From assembly GCF_023705585.1 (NCBI RefSeq), contig NZ_BOQE01000001.1, forward strand, positions 1,315,341-1,379,340: 64,000 nucleotides of DNA, written 5' to 3'. Origin of the DNA: Collibacillus ludicampi. GTDB lineage: Bacteria > Bacillota > Bacilli > Tumebacillales > BOQE01. The notes below the pieces were generated by a model. That model worked only from the letters and a program-made list of their open reading frames with translations. It ran no database searches and had not been told where the DNA came from. A program made the position numbers and the translations under genes. Positions 56,375-64,000 of the stretch are shown in pieces. Every line of letters begins with the position of its first letter. Position 1 is the stretch's first letter.

Positions 56375-56582
56375 TCTTGACAATGTGTAGTTTGGCGGGC
56401 GTATGCTTTGCGTTCGCGCTCCGTGGAGGTCGTCTCGCACGGAACAATGTTCAGATGTCGCGAGACGACCTCCAAAGTCGCTGTCTCACCCAAAGCATTA
56501 CGCCCACCCAATGTCACTTTTCATCCTCTGATGGCGCCGCTTGCGGCATGGAGGGCTATCTTGAAAACCAGTGCTTAGGTGA
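56375..56582 (+). repeat. Nested-palindrome repeat, copy 9 (between nadB and nadA)
   Basis: Compact copy with a single unit: GGGCGTATGCTTTG (56397-56410) pairs with CAAAGCATTACGCCC (56491-56505, one extra base), and GGAGGTCGTCTCGC (56425-56438) pairs perfectly with 56460-56473. Tail 56519-56560, then a second head-like CAGTGCTTAGGTG. CTATCTTGAMAA occurs on both flanks (56372 and 56557). The nadB stop is at its right edge. Confidence 0.85.
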
Positions 56583-58118
56583 CTATGCAGAAAAAACAAA
56601 TTGGTCACTTTTTACTTGCAGCGAATGGCGTTGCTGCTCATTATTCTCTTCAGGATAGTCGCTGCGAAAATGCGAGCCTCGACTTTCACGACGCCACAAA
56701 GCTGCTCTCGCCACCAACAAAGCCGATACGAGAAGATTGCGGTCTGCAAGCGTTTTCGCCTCTTCCAGCCACTCTTCAATTTTGCCGCATGCTTCCTGTA
56801 AACGTCTGCCCTCACGAATCAGTCCAACCTCTTCCCACATCAAGCTTTGAACGCGAGCAAGCAGGGATGCAGTCGGCTGCACGGACAGATTCGCTATATA
56901 TTCGCTTGAGAAGGAAGGTTCATGCGCTTTCTCAAGCGATCGTACCTCTGCCAACGCCTCAGCCGTACGTCTGGCAAAAGCGGCCCCTTCAAGCAACGAA
57001 TTGCTCGCCAAGCGATTCGCACCGTGAACGCCCGAGGACGCGACTTCTCCAACGGCAAACAATCGCGGCAGAGTCGTACGCCCGTTCGTATCGGTTTTGA
57101 TTCCCCCCATCGTATAGTGGGCCGCCGGCACAACCGGTATCAAATCGCGCGCGGGATCGATTCCGTGTTTTTTGCAAAGTTGCGTAATAGTCGGAAAGCG
57201 TTTCGCAAAATGAGAGATCGAGCGAGCATCGAGATAAACGTTTTTCCCGGCATTGTATTCCGTAAAAATCGCTCTGGCAACGATATCACGGGAAGCTAAA
57301 TCCTTCCATGGATGATAGCGTCCCATGAAGGCTTCGCCCGCGCTGTTAACAAGTACAGCACCTTCACCGCGAACCGCTTCCGAGATCAATGGCATAGGAT
57401 TCGTATCTACTTTCAAAGCAGTGGGATGAAATTGCACAAACTCCATATCCTGAAGTTCCGCTCCCGCCTGGTAAGCCATCGCATATCCGCTGCCATAGAT
57501 CCCTGGATCGTTCGTCGTGTAACGGTATAATTGTCCGAGACCGCCATTCGCCAAAACGACAGTCTTCCCTTGAAAATAAAGAGGGCCTAATTCATGGTCA
57601 ACCGCAACGAGTCCTTGACATTCCCCGTCAACCACGATCAATTCCGCTGCATAACAATGCTCGAAAATGTCGATCCGTGGCGATGTGAGCACATGTTTAG
57701 CGAGTACATCGACAATCGCCTTTCCCGTAGCATCGCCGCCGGCATGGACGATTCTGTTTTTCCCATGCGCTCCTTCTCTACCTAAAACAAGTTCCCCCGT
57801 TTTGTCCCGATCGAAAGGAACTCCCAAATCCACAAGAAGCCGGATCATGTCCGGCGCGGCATGTACAAGCGTGTCCACTGCCGAGTAGTCAGAGAGTCCG
57901 GAACCGGTACGAAGTGTATCGTCTCTATGCAAGTCCGGGCTATCATCGTTACCGATTGCGGCCGCGATTCCTCCCTGTGCAAACCGGCTGTTACCGTCGC
58001 CGATTCGATCTTTAGTAACGAGAGAAACCCTTCCATAGCGGGAGGCAAACAAACTTACCGTCAAACCGGCAATCCCCGAACCGACAACCACGTAATCGGT
58101 TTGGATCAATCTCGACAT
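56583..58118 (-). CDS. nadB: L-aspartate oxidase
   Basis: FAD enzyme (511 residues) oxidising aspartate to iminoaspartate for quinolinate synthesis. Motifs: VVVGSGIAGLTVSLFA, SRFAQGGIAAA, QFHPTAL, ISEAVRGEGAVLVN, GEVASSGVHGANRLASNSLLEG. The ATG at 58118 gives the expected N-terminus. The last codons (SDQFVFSA, TAG) lie at the edge of a repeat copy, so the native C-terminus may have been altered. Usual partner nadC is absent from this position. Confidence 0.95.
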   Translation of the reverse strand: MSRLIQTDYVVVGSGIAGLTVSLFASRYGRVSLVTKDRIGDGNSRFAQGGIAAAIGNDDSPDLHRDDTLRTGSGLSDYSAVDTLVHAAPDMIRLLVDLGVPFDRDKTGELVLGREGAHGKNRIVHAGGDATGKAIVDVLAKHVLTSPRIDIFEHCYAAELIVVDGECQGLVAVDHELGPLYFQGKTVVLANGGLGQLYRYTTNDPGIYGSGYAMAYQAGAELQDMEFVQFHPTALKVDTNPMPLISEAVRGEGAVLVNSAGEAFMGRYHPWKDLASRDIVARAIFTEYNAGKNVYLDARSISHFAKRFPTITQLCKKHGIDPARDLIPVVPAAHYTMGGIKTDTNGRTTLPRLFAVGEVASSGVHGANRLASNSLLEGAAFARRTAEALAEVRSLEKAHEPSFSSEYIANLSVQPTASLLARVQSLMWEEVGLIREGRRLQEACGKIEEWLEEAKTLADRNLLVSALLVARAALWRRESRGSHFRSDYPEENNEQQRHSLQVKSDQFVFSA

Positions 58119-58171
58119 GATAGAATCCTTCTTTCCGTCAATTTGCTTTCTATTATCATAGAGAGACCTAT

Positions 58172-58190
58172 CACCTGTCAATACACCTGT
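58172..58190. promoter_or_regulatory. NiaR-type operator between nadB and nifS
   Basis: CACCTGTCAATACACCTGT: the heptamer CACCTGT twice at 12-bp spacing (minus strand ACAGGTG...GACAGGTG). This resembles the NiaR box of Bacillus nad promoters and lies in the divergent gap between nadB and the cysteine desulfurase gene. Confidence 0.75.
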
Positions 58191-58359
58191 AAAGTCACAT
58201 AATAGTCATATTTTTTCCATCTGTCGTTGACACTAAGGAGCAGCTCTCTCTATAATGGCCCTAAAGTAACCTGATGACGCGTAGAATTCTTGGTTCGCGA
58301 TATGATAGATAGGAGAACCGCAAAACTTATCATTGACATTTTGAAACGGGGTGTGAACC

Positions 58360-59532
58360 TTGCAAGTTTCACGGTACTTCGATCACGCAGCGACAACGCC
58401 ACTGCGGCGGGAAGTCTTGGAAGAGATGGAGCCCTTTCTGACCACGCTTTTTGGCAATCCCAGCAGTCTTCACCAGTTCGGCTTGACCGTCAAAGAAGCG
58501 GTTGAAAAGGCCAGAGAGACGGTCGCGCATGCGATCGGCGCACGCCCAAAAGAGATTATATTCACCGGGAGTGGGACAGAATCTGACAACATCGCCGTTC
58601 TAGGAACTGCCCGCTACTTGCGCCAACAAAAAAAAGGGAACCATATCATCGTGAGTCAAATCGAGCATCCAGCCGTCCTGGAAGCGGCCCGCGCATTAGA
58701 ACGGGAAGGGTTTGAAGTGACCTATCTGCCTGTGGATGAAAACGGACGCGTTTCGATCATAGAGTTGGAACGTGAACTCCGTCCAGAAACGATCTTGGTA
58801 AGCATCATGCATGCAAATAATGTGACGGGTACGGTACAACCGATCGCTGAAATCGGATCCTTGTTACATGAAAGACACGTGATTTTCCATACAGACGCGA
58901 TACAAAGTTTCGGTAAAATCCCCGTGGATGTGAATGATCTTCATGTCGATCTACTTTCCATCAACGCACATAAGTTGGGTGGACCGAAAGGGATTGCCGC
59001 TCTCTATATGCGAAAAGGAATCCGTGTGACGCCGCTCGTATACGGAGGCGGACAGGAACGCGGCATCCGACCGGCGACACAAAATGTCGCAGGTATTGTG
59101 GGGTTTGCGAAAGCGGCGGAATTGGCTATGACGGAAAGGGTGAGGGAACAAGAACGGCTTGAACGATTGCGTTCCCGTTTGCTCGACAAACTTCAATCAT
59201 CCATCAGCGGGCTTAAAATGAATGGTGATACCAAGTACCACCTTCCAAATATAATCAATATCAGTGTAGATCAAATTGAAGGCCAAGCGTTGATGCTTGA
59301 GCTGGATCGCCTGGGATTTGCCACTTCCAGCGGTTCCGCTTGCAGTTCAGGTAATCATGAACCATCCTATGTTCTCCTTGCCATGAATAAATCAACGGAA
59401 CATGCATTGGAAAGCCTGCGCATATCAATGGGATCCAGCACGACGGAACAATCCGTTGACGAGTTGGCCGAGGCGTTACACCAAGTGGTTACGGAATGGA
59501 GACGCGCCAGAAATATTCCATTTACCCACTAG
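58360..59532 (+). CDS. nifS: NifS-type cysteine desulfurase for NadA
   Basis: PLP enzyme of 390 residues that supplies sulfur for Fe-S cluster assembly. It opens RYFDHAATTPLRREVLEEM, has the Schiff-base lysine in INAHKLGGPKG and the active Cys in SSGSACSSGNHEPS. Divergent from nadB with a shared NiaR-type site, as for Bacillus nifS, where it loads the NadA cluster. The start is TTG at 58360 with GGGGTG upstream. Confidence 0.95.
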   Translation: MQVSRYFDHAATTPLRREVLEEMEPFLTTLFGNPSSLHQFGLTVKEAVEKARETVAHAIGARPKEIIFTGSGTESDNIAVLGTARYLRQQKKGNHIIVSQIEHPAVLEAARALEREGFEVTYLPVDENGRVSIIELERELRPETILVSIMHANNVTGTVQPIAEIGSLLHERHVIFHTDAIQSFGKIPVDVNDLHVDLLSINAHKLGGPKGIAALYMRKGIRVTPLVYGGGQERGIRPATQNVAGIVGFAKAAELAMTERVREQERLERLRSRLLDKLQSSISGLKMNGDTKYHLPNIINISVDQIEGQALMLELDRLGFATSSGSACSSGNHEPSYVLLAMNKSTEHALESLRISMGSSTTEQSVDELAEALHQVVTEWRRARNIPFTH

Positions 59533-59872
59533 TCCCATCGTTACCTGTCATTTTGTCATGAGGGCGATTTTTCGTCCTCATCCATCTGAAATCAGAGTAG
59601 ACAGAAAATTTTGTTTATAATAGAATAGAATTGACCATTCTTCCGTATAATCTATAAACGTATGGCCACTTGACGTTCATGTCGGTTACTGCATCCTCTT
59701 ACATTTGTCGACAATCGACCAAAGAAAGAAGGTGATAAATGAAAGCCCTTTCATAATCTTTGGGGAGGTGACTTGCTTTTCCTGAAAATAGTGACCCCGC
59801 ACTTAACGTATAGCTGATCCAATCGTTCATCCATGTTTATCATTTCAATGATTATGGGAGGGGTGATATTGT
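59533..59872 (+). promoter_or_regulatory. Leader region of the MHS transporter with two mini-ORFs
   Basis: 340-bp gap. It contains a hairpin (ATGAGG...CCTCAT at 59559-59582), then two short ORFs with good ribosome sites: AAGAAGGTGATAA before ATG at 59738 (five codons), and GGGGAGGTGAC before TTG at about 59774 (14 codons). Both stop well before the transporter ATG, which has its own GGGAGGGGTG. They might be leader peptides. Confidence 0.35.
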
Positions 59873-61219
59873 ATGGTACATGATGAAAGAACAGGTCAAC
59901 TCGATTCTTCACTCTACAAGAGCCAAGCGAAAAAAGCCGCGATTGCCAGCACGATCGGCACAGCAATTGAATGGTATGATTTTTTCCTTTATGGTACAGC
60001 TTCCGCGTTGATCTTTCCAAAATTGTTTTTCCCGCAGTCTGACCCCTACGTTGGTACCTTGCAATCATTCACGACATTTTTTCTCGGTTTTGTTGCTCGT
60101 CCCATCGGAGCCGCGATTTTCGGACATTACGGCGACCGTATCGGACGCAAAGCGACTCTCATCATCACGCTGCTGCTCATGGGAATCAGCAGTACGATCA
60201 TTGGTTTGATGCCCACATATGACAGTATCGGTTTCTGGGCTCCTTTCTTCCTTACGGTGCTGCGTGTACTGCAAGGAATCGGTGTCGGGGGCGAATGGGG
60301 AGGTTCCGTCTTGCTTTCAATGGAATGGGGAAATAGGAGAAAGCGCGGCTTGATGGCCAGTTGGCCGCAAACAGGTGTAGGATTGGGGCTCCTCCTATCC
60401 TCAAGTTTAGTGACACTATTTATCAATCTAACCGGAAACAGTTTCAACTCATGGGGGTGGCGTATTCCCTTCTTACTGAGTATCGTACTCGTTGCGATAG
60501 GCTTATTCATCCGTTTGAACGTCCTCGAAACCCCACAGTTCAGCAAAGTCCTGGAAGAGAAGACAGTCGCGCGGCAACCCGTGGCAGAGGTTATCAAGAA
60601 TAACTGGAAAGAGATCATTTTGTCTGCATTTGTGCGCATGGCGGAACAGGCACCTTTTTATATCTTTATCACATTTGTCATCAGTTATGGAACACAACAA
60701 CTTCATATGTCCCGACAATTCCTCGTAAACGCAACGCTGGTGGGTTCCTTGCTTTCTCTCGTAAGCGTACCGTTCTTCGGCTATTTGTCAGACTTCATCG
60801 GCCGTAAGCGCATGTATATGATCGGCGCTGTCGCGACACTGTTGTGGGCCTTCCCGTATTTCGGACTTCTCAACACCCGAATTCCCGCTCTCGTCTTCCT
60901 TGCCGTTGTCATTTCTTTGATCCCGCACGATATGCTCTATGGCCCGCAAGCGGCTCTCATCGCGGAAAACTTTCCAACAAAGTTACGATACAGCGGTTCA
61001 TCCCTCGGTTATCAACTCGCTTCCATCATCGCTGGCGGCCCGGCACCATTGATTGCCGCCTACTTACTCCACACTTTCGGCAGTTCAACTGCGATTAGCC
61101 TTTACATCATCTTCAACTGTATCATCACGATGATCGCCACAGCTATGCTGAAAGAACGCTCGCAACAAGAAAATCTTGAATTACCACACGAAACACCCTC
61201 CGCTTCGTTGCATTCGTAA
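59873..61219 (+). CDS. MFS transporter of the metabolite:H+ symporter family
   Basis: 448 residues with 12 membrane helices. MHS signatures: IGTAIEWYDFFLYGTASAL at helix 1, VARPIGAAIFGHYGDRIGRKATLI (motif A), VLRVLQGIGVGGEWGGSVLLSMEW, and a second GYLSDFIGRKRMYMIG. Relatives carry shikimate, proline/betaine, alpha-ketoglutarate or citrate, so the substrate is open. The ATG at 59873 follows a strong ribosome site. Convergent with the APC permease. Confidence 0.92.
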   Translation: MVHDERTGQLDSSLYKSQAKKAAIASTIGTAIEWYDFFLYGTASALIFPKLFFPQSDPYVGTLQSFTTFFLGFVARPIGAAIFGHYGDRIGRKATLIITLLLMGISSTIIGLMPTYDSIGFWAPFFLTVLRVLQGIGVGGEWGGSVLLSMEWGNRRKRGLMASWPQTGVGLGLLLSSSLVTLFINLTGNSFNSWGWRIPFLLSIVLVAIGLFIRLNVLETPQFSKVLEEKTVARQPVAEVIKNNWKEIILSAFVRMAEQAPFYIFITFVISYGTQQLHMSRQFLVNATLVGSLLSLVSVPFFGYLSDFIGRKRMYMIGAVATLLWAFPYFGLLNTRIPALVFLAVVISLIPHDMLYGPQAALIAENFPTKLRYSGSSLGYQLASIIAGGPAPLIAAYLLHTFGSSTAISLYIIFNCIITMIATAMLKERSQQENLELPHETPSASLHS

Positions 61220-61250
61220 GATACCGAAATGATCAAAAGCGTTTGGAAAA

Positions 61251-61319
61251 GGGAGAGGACTAGACCTCTCCCTGATCGACATTGATCGTTTCAATGAAAA
61301 AGAGGGGCTTGTACCCCTC
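61251..61319 (-). terminator. Tandem terminators between the convergent transporters
   Basis: GGGAGAGG-N6-CCTCTCCC (61251-61272, then TTTTCC on the minus strand) and GAGGGG-N6-CCCCTC (61302-61319, then TTTTTC on the minus strand). Both have T-runs in the minus direction; the first may also act on the plus-strand transcript. Confidence 0.8.
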
Positions 61320-61342
61320 CGAATGATAAGAATATTTGAATC

Positions 61343-62929
61343 TTATTCGTGTTTCATTTCTTGATTCAGACTTTCAGCTTCTTTCAATTGTTCCGTAAAG
61401 TAAGCGGAACGAATCGCCCACATATAAAACACTAAAGCACTGACAGCAACGACTACCATATCCCAACCGTACGAGATGACATTATGTCCGCCAAATCGAT
61501 CGCTGCCGAGATAGGAAATGAGCATCATGTAAAGAAGGTAGCAAACGAGCCATAAACCCGCTTTGAAATTGCGTGAAAAAGTTTCCTTTCCTCGCTTGGC
61601 TTCATAATAAAAATAAATGGGAAGGCCGATCAACATGACGAACAATACTTGTCCAGTTAATGGCCATCTGGACCAATACAAAATCAGCGACGAAACAATA
61701 AAGGCGATCGGAGCGATGACAACCAGACCTTTTGTTTTAAGAGGACGACGGTAATGGGGAACCAGTTTGCGCAATGACATCGCTGTAACGGGCCCCGCCA
61801 TATAGCTGACGACCGTCGCTACCGATATGACTTCCACAAGCTCTCCCCATCCGCGGAACACATACATGAACAGAAATGAGACCGCCAAGTTTAACCACAT
61901 GGCAGGACGGGGTACCTTGTACAACGGATGAACGGTTCCGAAAATCTTTGGAAAGTAACCATTCTTCTCCATTCCGTAAATCATTCTTGCAGTAGAAGCC
62001 GTGTAGACGATCCCCGTACCCGAAGGCGAGATCACGGCGTCGGCGAACAGAGCGACCGCCAGCCAACCGACCCCAAGGATCATTGCCAGATCGGCAAACG
62101 GTGACTTCAACTGTAACCCAGCCCATCCGTTCGCTAACAGGTTTGAAGGAACGCTGCCGATGAACACGAACTGAAGGAAGAAATAAAGCACGCCTGCCAG
62201 AAGCAGAGATAATACGACAGCAAAAGGAACATTGCGGCCCGGGTTTTTCGCTTCTCCCGCAAGATTGATCGGTGTTTGAAAACCGTTAAACGCGAACACG
62301 ATACCCGATGTTGCAATCGCGGTCAAAACGCCTGACCACCCGTCCGGCATGAACCCACCAGGAGCTTGCGTGAAATTGTTTGTCTTAAAACCGGCTATAT
62401 AGATGCCTACAACTGTCAATAGCGGAACGACAAATTTAATGACTGTGACAATGGTATTCGATTTCGCAAACAATGCGACCGTCCAATAGTTGAGAAAGAA
62501 ATAAACGAATACCAATAATGATGCTAAGACGAGTCCTGACATTGTCAAATGACGGCCATCATACATCCCCTGCGCCCACGCCCATGGCCATGAGCTCATA
62601 TACTGCACGGAAGCTTCCGCTTCGATGGGAATCACAGAGACGATAGCAATCCAGTTCGCCCAACCAGCGATAAACCCGACAAACGAACCGTGGGAGTATT
62701 GGGGATAGCGCACCATCCCTCCCGACTCAGGAAACATACCTCCTAACTCCGCATAGGAAAGAGCGATACAAATAATGATCAGACACCCGATGATCCATGA
62801 ATAGATCGCTGCGGGGCCGGCTACTTTTGCCGCTTTCCATGCGCCGAACAACCAACCTGAACCGATAATAGAGCCCAATCCCGTCATGGTTAACGCGAAG
62901 AGCCCTATATCCCGCTTCAAATTTTCCAT
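61343..62929 (-). CDS. APC-superfamily amino acid permease
   Basis: 528 residues with about 12-14 membrane helices. The helix 1 signature is LTMTGLGSIIGSGWLFGAWKAAKVAGP, with an SGGMVRYPQYSHGSFVGFIAGWANWIA segment after it, typical of aspartate/tyrosine/tryptophan-type APC permeases. The substrate cannot be set from sequence. The ATG at 62929 follows GGGCGGAG by four bases; the frame upstream of it is AT-rich and not protein-like. Confidence 0.9.
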   Translation of the reverse strand: MENLKRDIGLFALTMTGLGSIIGSGWLFGAWKAAKVAGPAAIYSWIIGCLIIICIALSYAELGGMFPESGGMVRYPQYSHGSFVGFIAGWANWIAIVSVIPIEAEASVQYMSSWPWAWAQGMYDGRHLTMSGLVLASLLVFVYFFLNYWTVALFAKSNTIVTVIKFVVPLLTVVGIYIAGFKTNNFTQAPGGFMPDGWSGVLTAIATSGIVFAFNGFQTPINLAGEAKNPGRNVPFAVVLSLLLAGVLYFFLQFVFIGSVPSNLLANGWAGLQLKSPFADLAMILGVGWLAVALFADAVISPSGTGIVYTASTARMIYGMEKNGYFPKIFGTVHPLYKVPRPAMWLNLAVSFLFMYVFRGWGELVEVISVATVVSYMAGPVTAMSLRKLVPHYRRPLKTKGLVVIAPIAFIVSSLILYWSRWPLTGQVLFVMLIGLPIYFYYEAKRGKETFSRNFKAGLWLVCYLLYMMLISYLGSDRFGGHNVISYGWDMVVVAVSALVFYMWAIRSAYFTEQLKEAESLNQEMKHE

Positions 62930-63136
62930 GAATCTCCGCCCTTCTTTAAACCTCATTTGATAAAATATTTTACTAAACAGTTTTACAAAAATCAAACAAA
63001 TGGTTAGTAGTATTTAAGAAATTTTAAACCGAAACACTTTGCATGAAACATGGACGATAAAAAAACTTCAATCGATGTAGCTTGCGAAACAAAGAATGGA
63101 TCAGCCAAAGACCGTTAGGAAAAATGCGGAGCGGTG

Positions 63137-63171
63137 AAAAAACCGGATTCATCCACGGAATGAATCCGGTT
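63137..63171 (-). terminator. Terminator of the spore coat genes
   Basis: Perfect 12-bp stem AACCGGATTCAT/ATGAATCCGGTT (63141-63152, 63160-63171), then T-run on the minus strand. Confidence 0.9.
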
Positions 63172-63177
63172 GTTCGT

Positions 63178-63522
63178 TTACTGCATCATCGTTGGATATG
63201 GAAACTGGGTGGAATAATTGCTAAACTGCTGGTACGCCTGATCGATTTTTTGTTGCTCTTCCGCTTCAAGATTGTACCAGCCTTTCTGAAACATCATATT
63301 GAACATTTCGCGCGCACACTGATGTGTTTCATTTAAGATCGTCATGATGTCCTGATGGAGTGTGTCATGACTCGCTTCCCGTGCAGCGATATTGATACTG
63401 TCCGTCAGATACTTCTCCGTGGCAAGGACATCATTCAAGCGGTCACGATCATTCATGAGTGGACCTTTCACTTGCGGTTCATTCGCCGATTTCGGATTCC
63501 CAATCTGATTTTGTTGCTGCAT
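63178..63522 (-). CDS. CotF-family spore coat protein
   Basis: 114 residues with the coat-F helical domain MNDRDRLNDVLATEKYLTDSINIAAREASHDTLHQDIMTILNETHQCAREMFNMMFQKGWY, which is a four-helix bundle relative. The C-terminal tail is Gln/Tyr-rich (YQQFSNYSTQFPYP). Located on the spore coat. It follows another coat-like gene by 12 bases. Confidence 0.9.
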   Translation of the reverse strand: MQQQNQIGNPKSANEPQVKGPLMNDRDRLNDVLATEKYLTDSINIAAREASHDTLHQDIMTILNETHQCAREMFNMMFQKGWYNLEAEEQQKIDQAYQQFSNYSTQFPYPTMMQ

Positions 63523-63534
63523 AGCAGAACCCCC

Positions 63535-63825
63535 CTATTGATTCTGTGGAGACTTTGGCATACGGATCATCGCCTGGGTGTTATTTGTCTGCAAATGTTT
63601 AAGAAGCAAGTTGTAATGCCGCTGGTGCATTTGCCCTGCCCGATCAATTGCCGACCTTACTTGCGGGTCTGTGCATTCCTGTGCATAGTGGGCACATTTT
63701 TTCATCGCCAAAAGAGTCCAGGACAGTTGATCCCTGAGATACAGATAATCTTTGGTCGTGACGACATCGGGCGGAGTCATCATCACAGGTTGTTGCCCCG
63801 TTTGTCCCATCATCTGCTGTTTCAT
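63535..63825 (-). CDS. Spore coat-like protein (CotF relative)
   Basis: 96 residues. After a Gln/Met-rich start (MKQQMMGQTGQQPVMMTPP) comes TTKDYLYLRDQLSWTLLAMKKCAHYAQECTDPQVRSAIDRAGQMHQRHYNLLLKHL, a helical hairpin of the kind found in short coat-F/ferritin-like spore proteins. Paired with the CotF gene in one operon. No ligand set for iron is apparent. Confidence 0.8.
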   Translation of the reverse strand: MKQQMMGQTGQQPVMMTPPDVVTTKDYLYLRDQLSWTLLAMKKCAHYAQECTDPQVRSAIDRAGQMHQRHYNLLLKHLQTNNTQAMIRMPKSPQNQ

Positions 63826-63890
63826 TGAGGTTTGCCCCTTTCCTTGCCTTCATTTTCACGTATAGTTTGAAACAAAACGCACACTCCCAT

Positions 63891-64000
63891 TCAGAAACGC
63901 GGCAGATTGTCGAGATTGTTCTCTTTGATGCCATCCGGTTCTGAGCGAAGTATGTCCCTGCCGTATTTACGAAAGACATCCACATGCTCCAAGTTGCCAC
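63891..64000 (-). CDS. C-terminal end of an unknown protein (runs off right edge)
   Basis: Of the three minus-strand frames, the one ending at 63891 reads GNLEHVDVFRKYGRDIL...NLPRF, charged and protein-like, with 35 codons in the window. It stops 65 bases before the coat gene pair. Another frame is also open through the edge but reads less like a protein. Family not recognised. Confidence 0.45.
   Translation of the reverse strand, partial: GNLEHVDVFRKYGRDILRSEPDGIKENNLDNLPRF

Noticed and set aside
30686-56590. Interpretation of the palindrome repeats as a CRISPR array
   Set aside because: The copies are kilobases apart, of different lengths, with internal inverted arms and no spacers or cas genes.

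Overview
This is a chromosomal window from a spore-forming, rod-type Firmicute of about 50% G+C. The conserved neighbourhood spo0F, fba, tal, glpX, rho on one side and fadF, acd, rpoE, pyrG on the other, plus pbp, speE, speB, ywiB, is the Bacillus-type arrangement. Spo0F, an alpha/beta SASP, CotF-like coat proteins and a NodB deacetylase show an endospore former. A lysine-fermentation gene set combined with the DapH/DapL acetylase pathway points to an Alicyclobacillaceae-like lineage such as Effusibacillus or Tumebacillus. That placement is inference; no rRNA gene is present.

Layout. 1-12.5 kb (mostly minus strand): the start of a radical SAM gene, rho, a DUF92 membrane protein, glpX, a membrane-anchored M1-like peptidase, dapL-dapH, a coiled-coil protein, a polysaccharide deacetylase, tal, fba, then kce and kal (the last two steps of lysine fermentation) and spo0F. 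12.6-24.8 kb: an M3-like protein with a damaged zinc motif, tpx, pyrG with its own promoter and leader terminator, rpoE, meaB, and an acyl-CoA operon (fadF, thl, hbd, crt, acd) headed by a FadR-type operator. 25-30.6 kb: DUF5316, NhaC, two TetR regulators and an MFS exporter, with palindromic operators. 31-40.7 kb: kamE, kamD, a MutS-like kamC, kamB, kamA and kdd, with a near-consensus sigma-54 promoter ahead of kdd and a PAS/AAA+/Fis activator directly upstream. 40.7-48.4 kb: SASP, XapX, DUF1934, a decayed ATPase gene, speB, speE, a class A PBP and an aspartate aminotransferase. 48.4-54.7 kb: small proteins of unknown role, a GDSL-type hydrolase, and a parM-parR pair preceded by an AT-rich repeat-bearing region that resembles a type II (actin-based) partition locus. 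54.7-64 kb: niaR, nadA, nadB and a divergent nifS around a NiaR-like site, an MHS-family transporter, an APC permease and spore coat genes.

How it fits together. KamA, KamDE, Kdd, Kce and Kal form a complete route from lysine to acetoacetate plus crotonyl-CoA. Thl, Hbd, Crt and Acd handle the resulting C4-CoA intermediates. The two kam loci have different control signals: sigma-54 at kdd-kamABCDE, and a perfect CcpA-type cre match at kal-kce.

The most unusual feature is a family of intergenic nested-palindrome repeats of about 100-400 bp. I count nine copies or remnants, seven of them between 30.6 and 56.6 kb. Their arms covary between copies, they often abut or supply stop codons, and one lies inside the kam operon and another between nadB and nadA.
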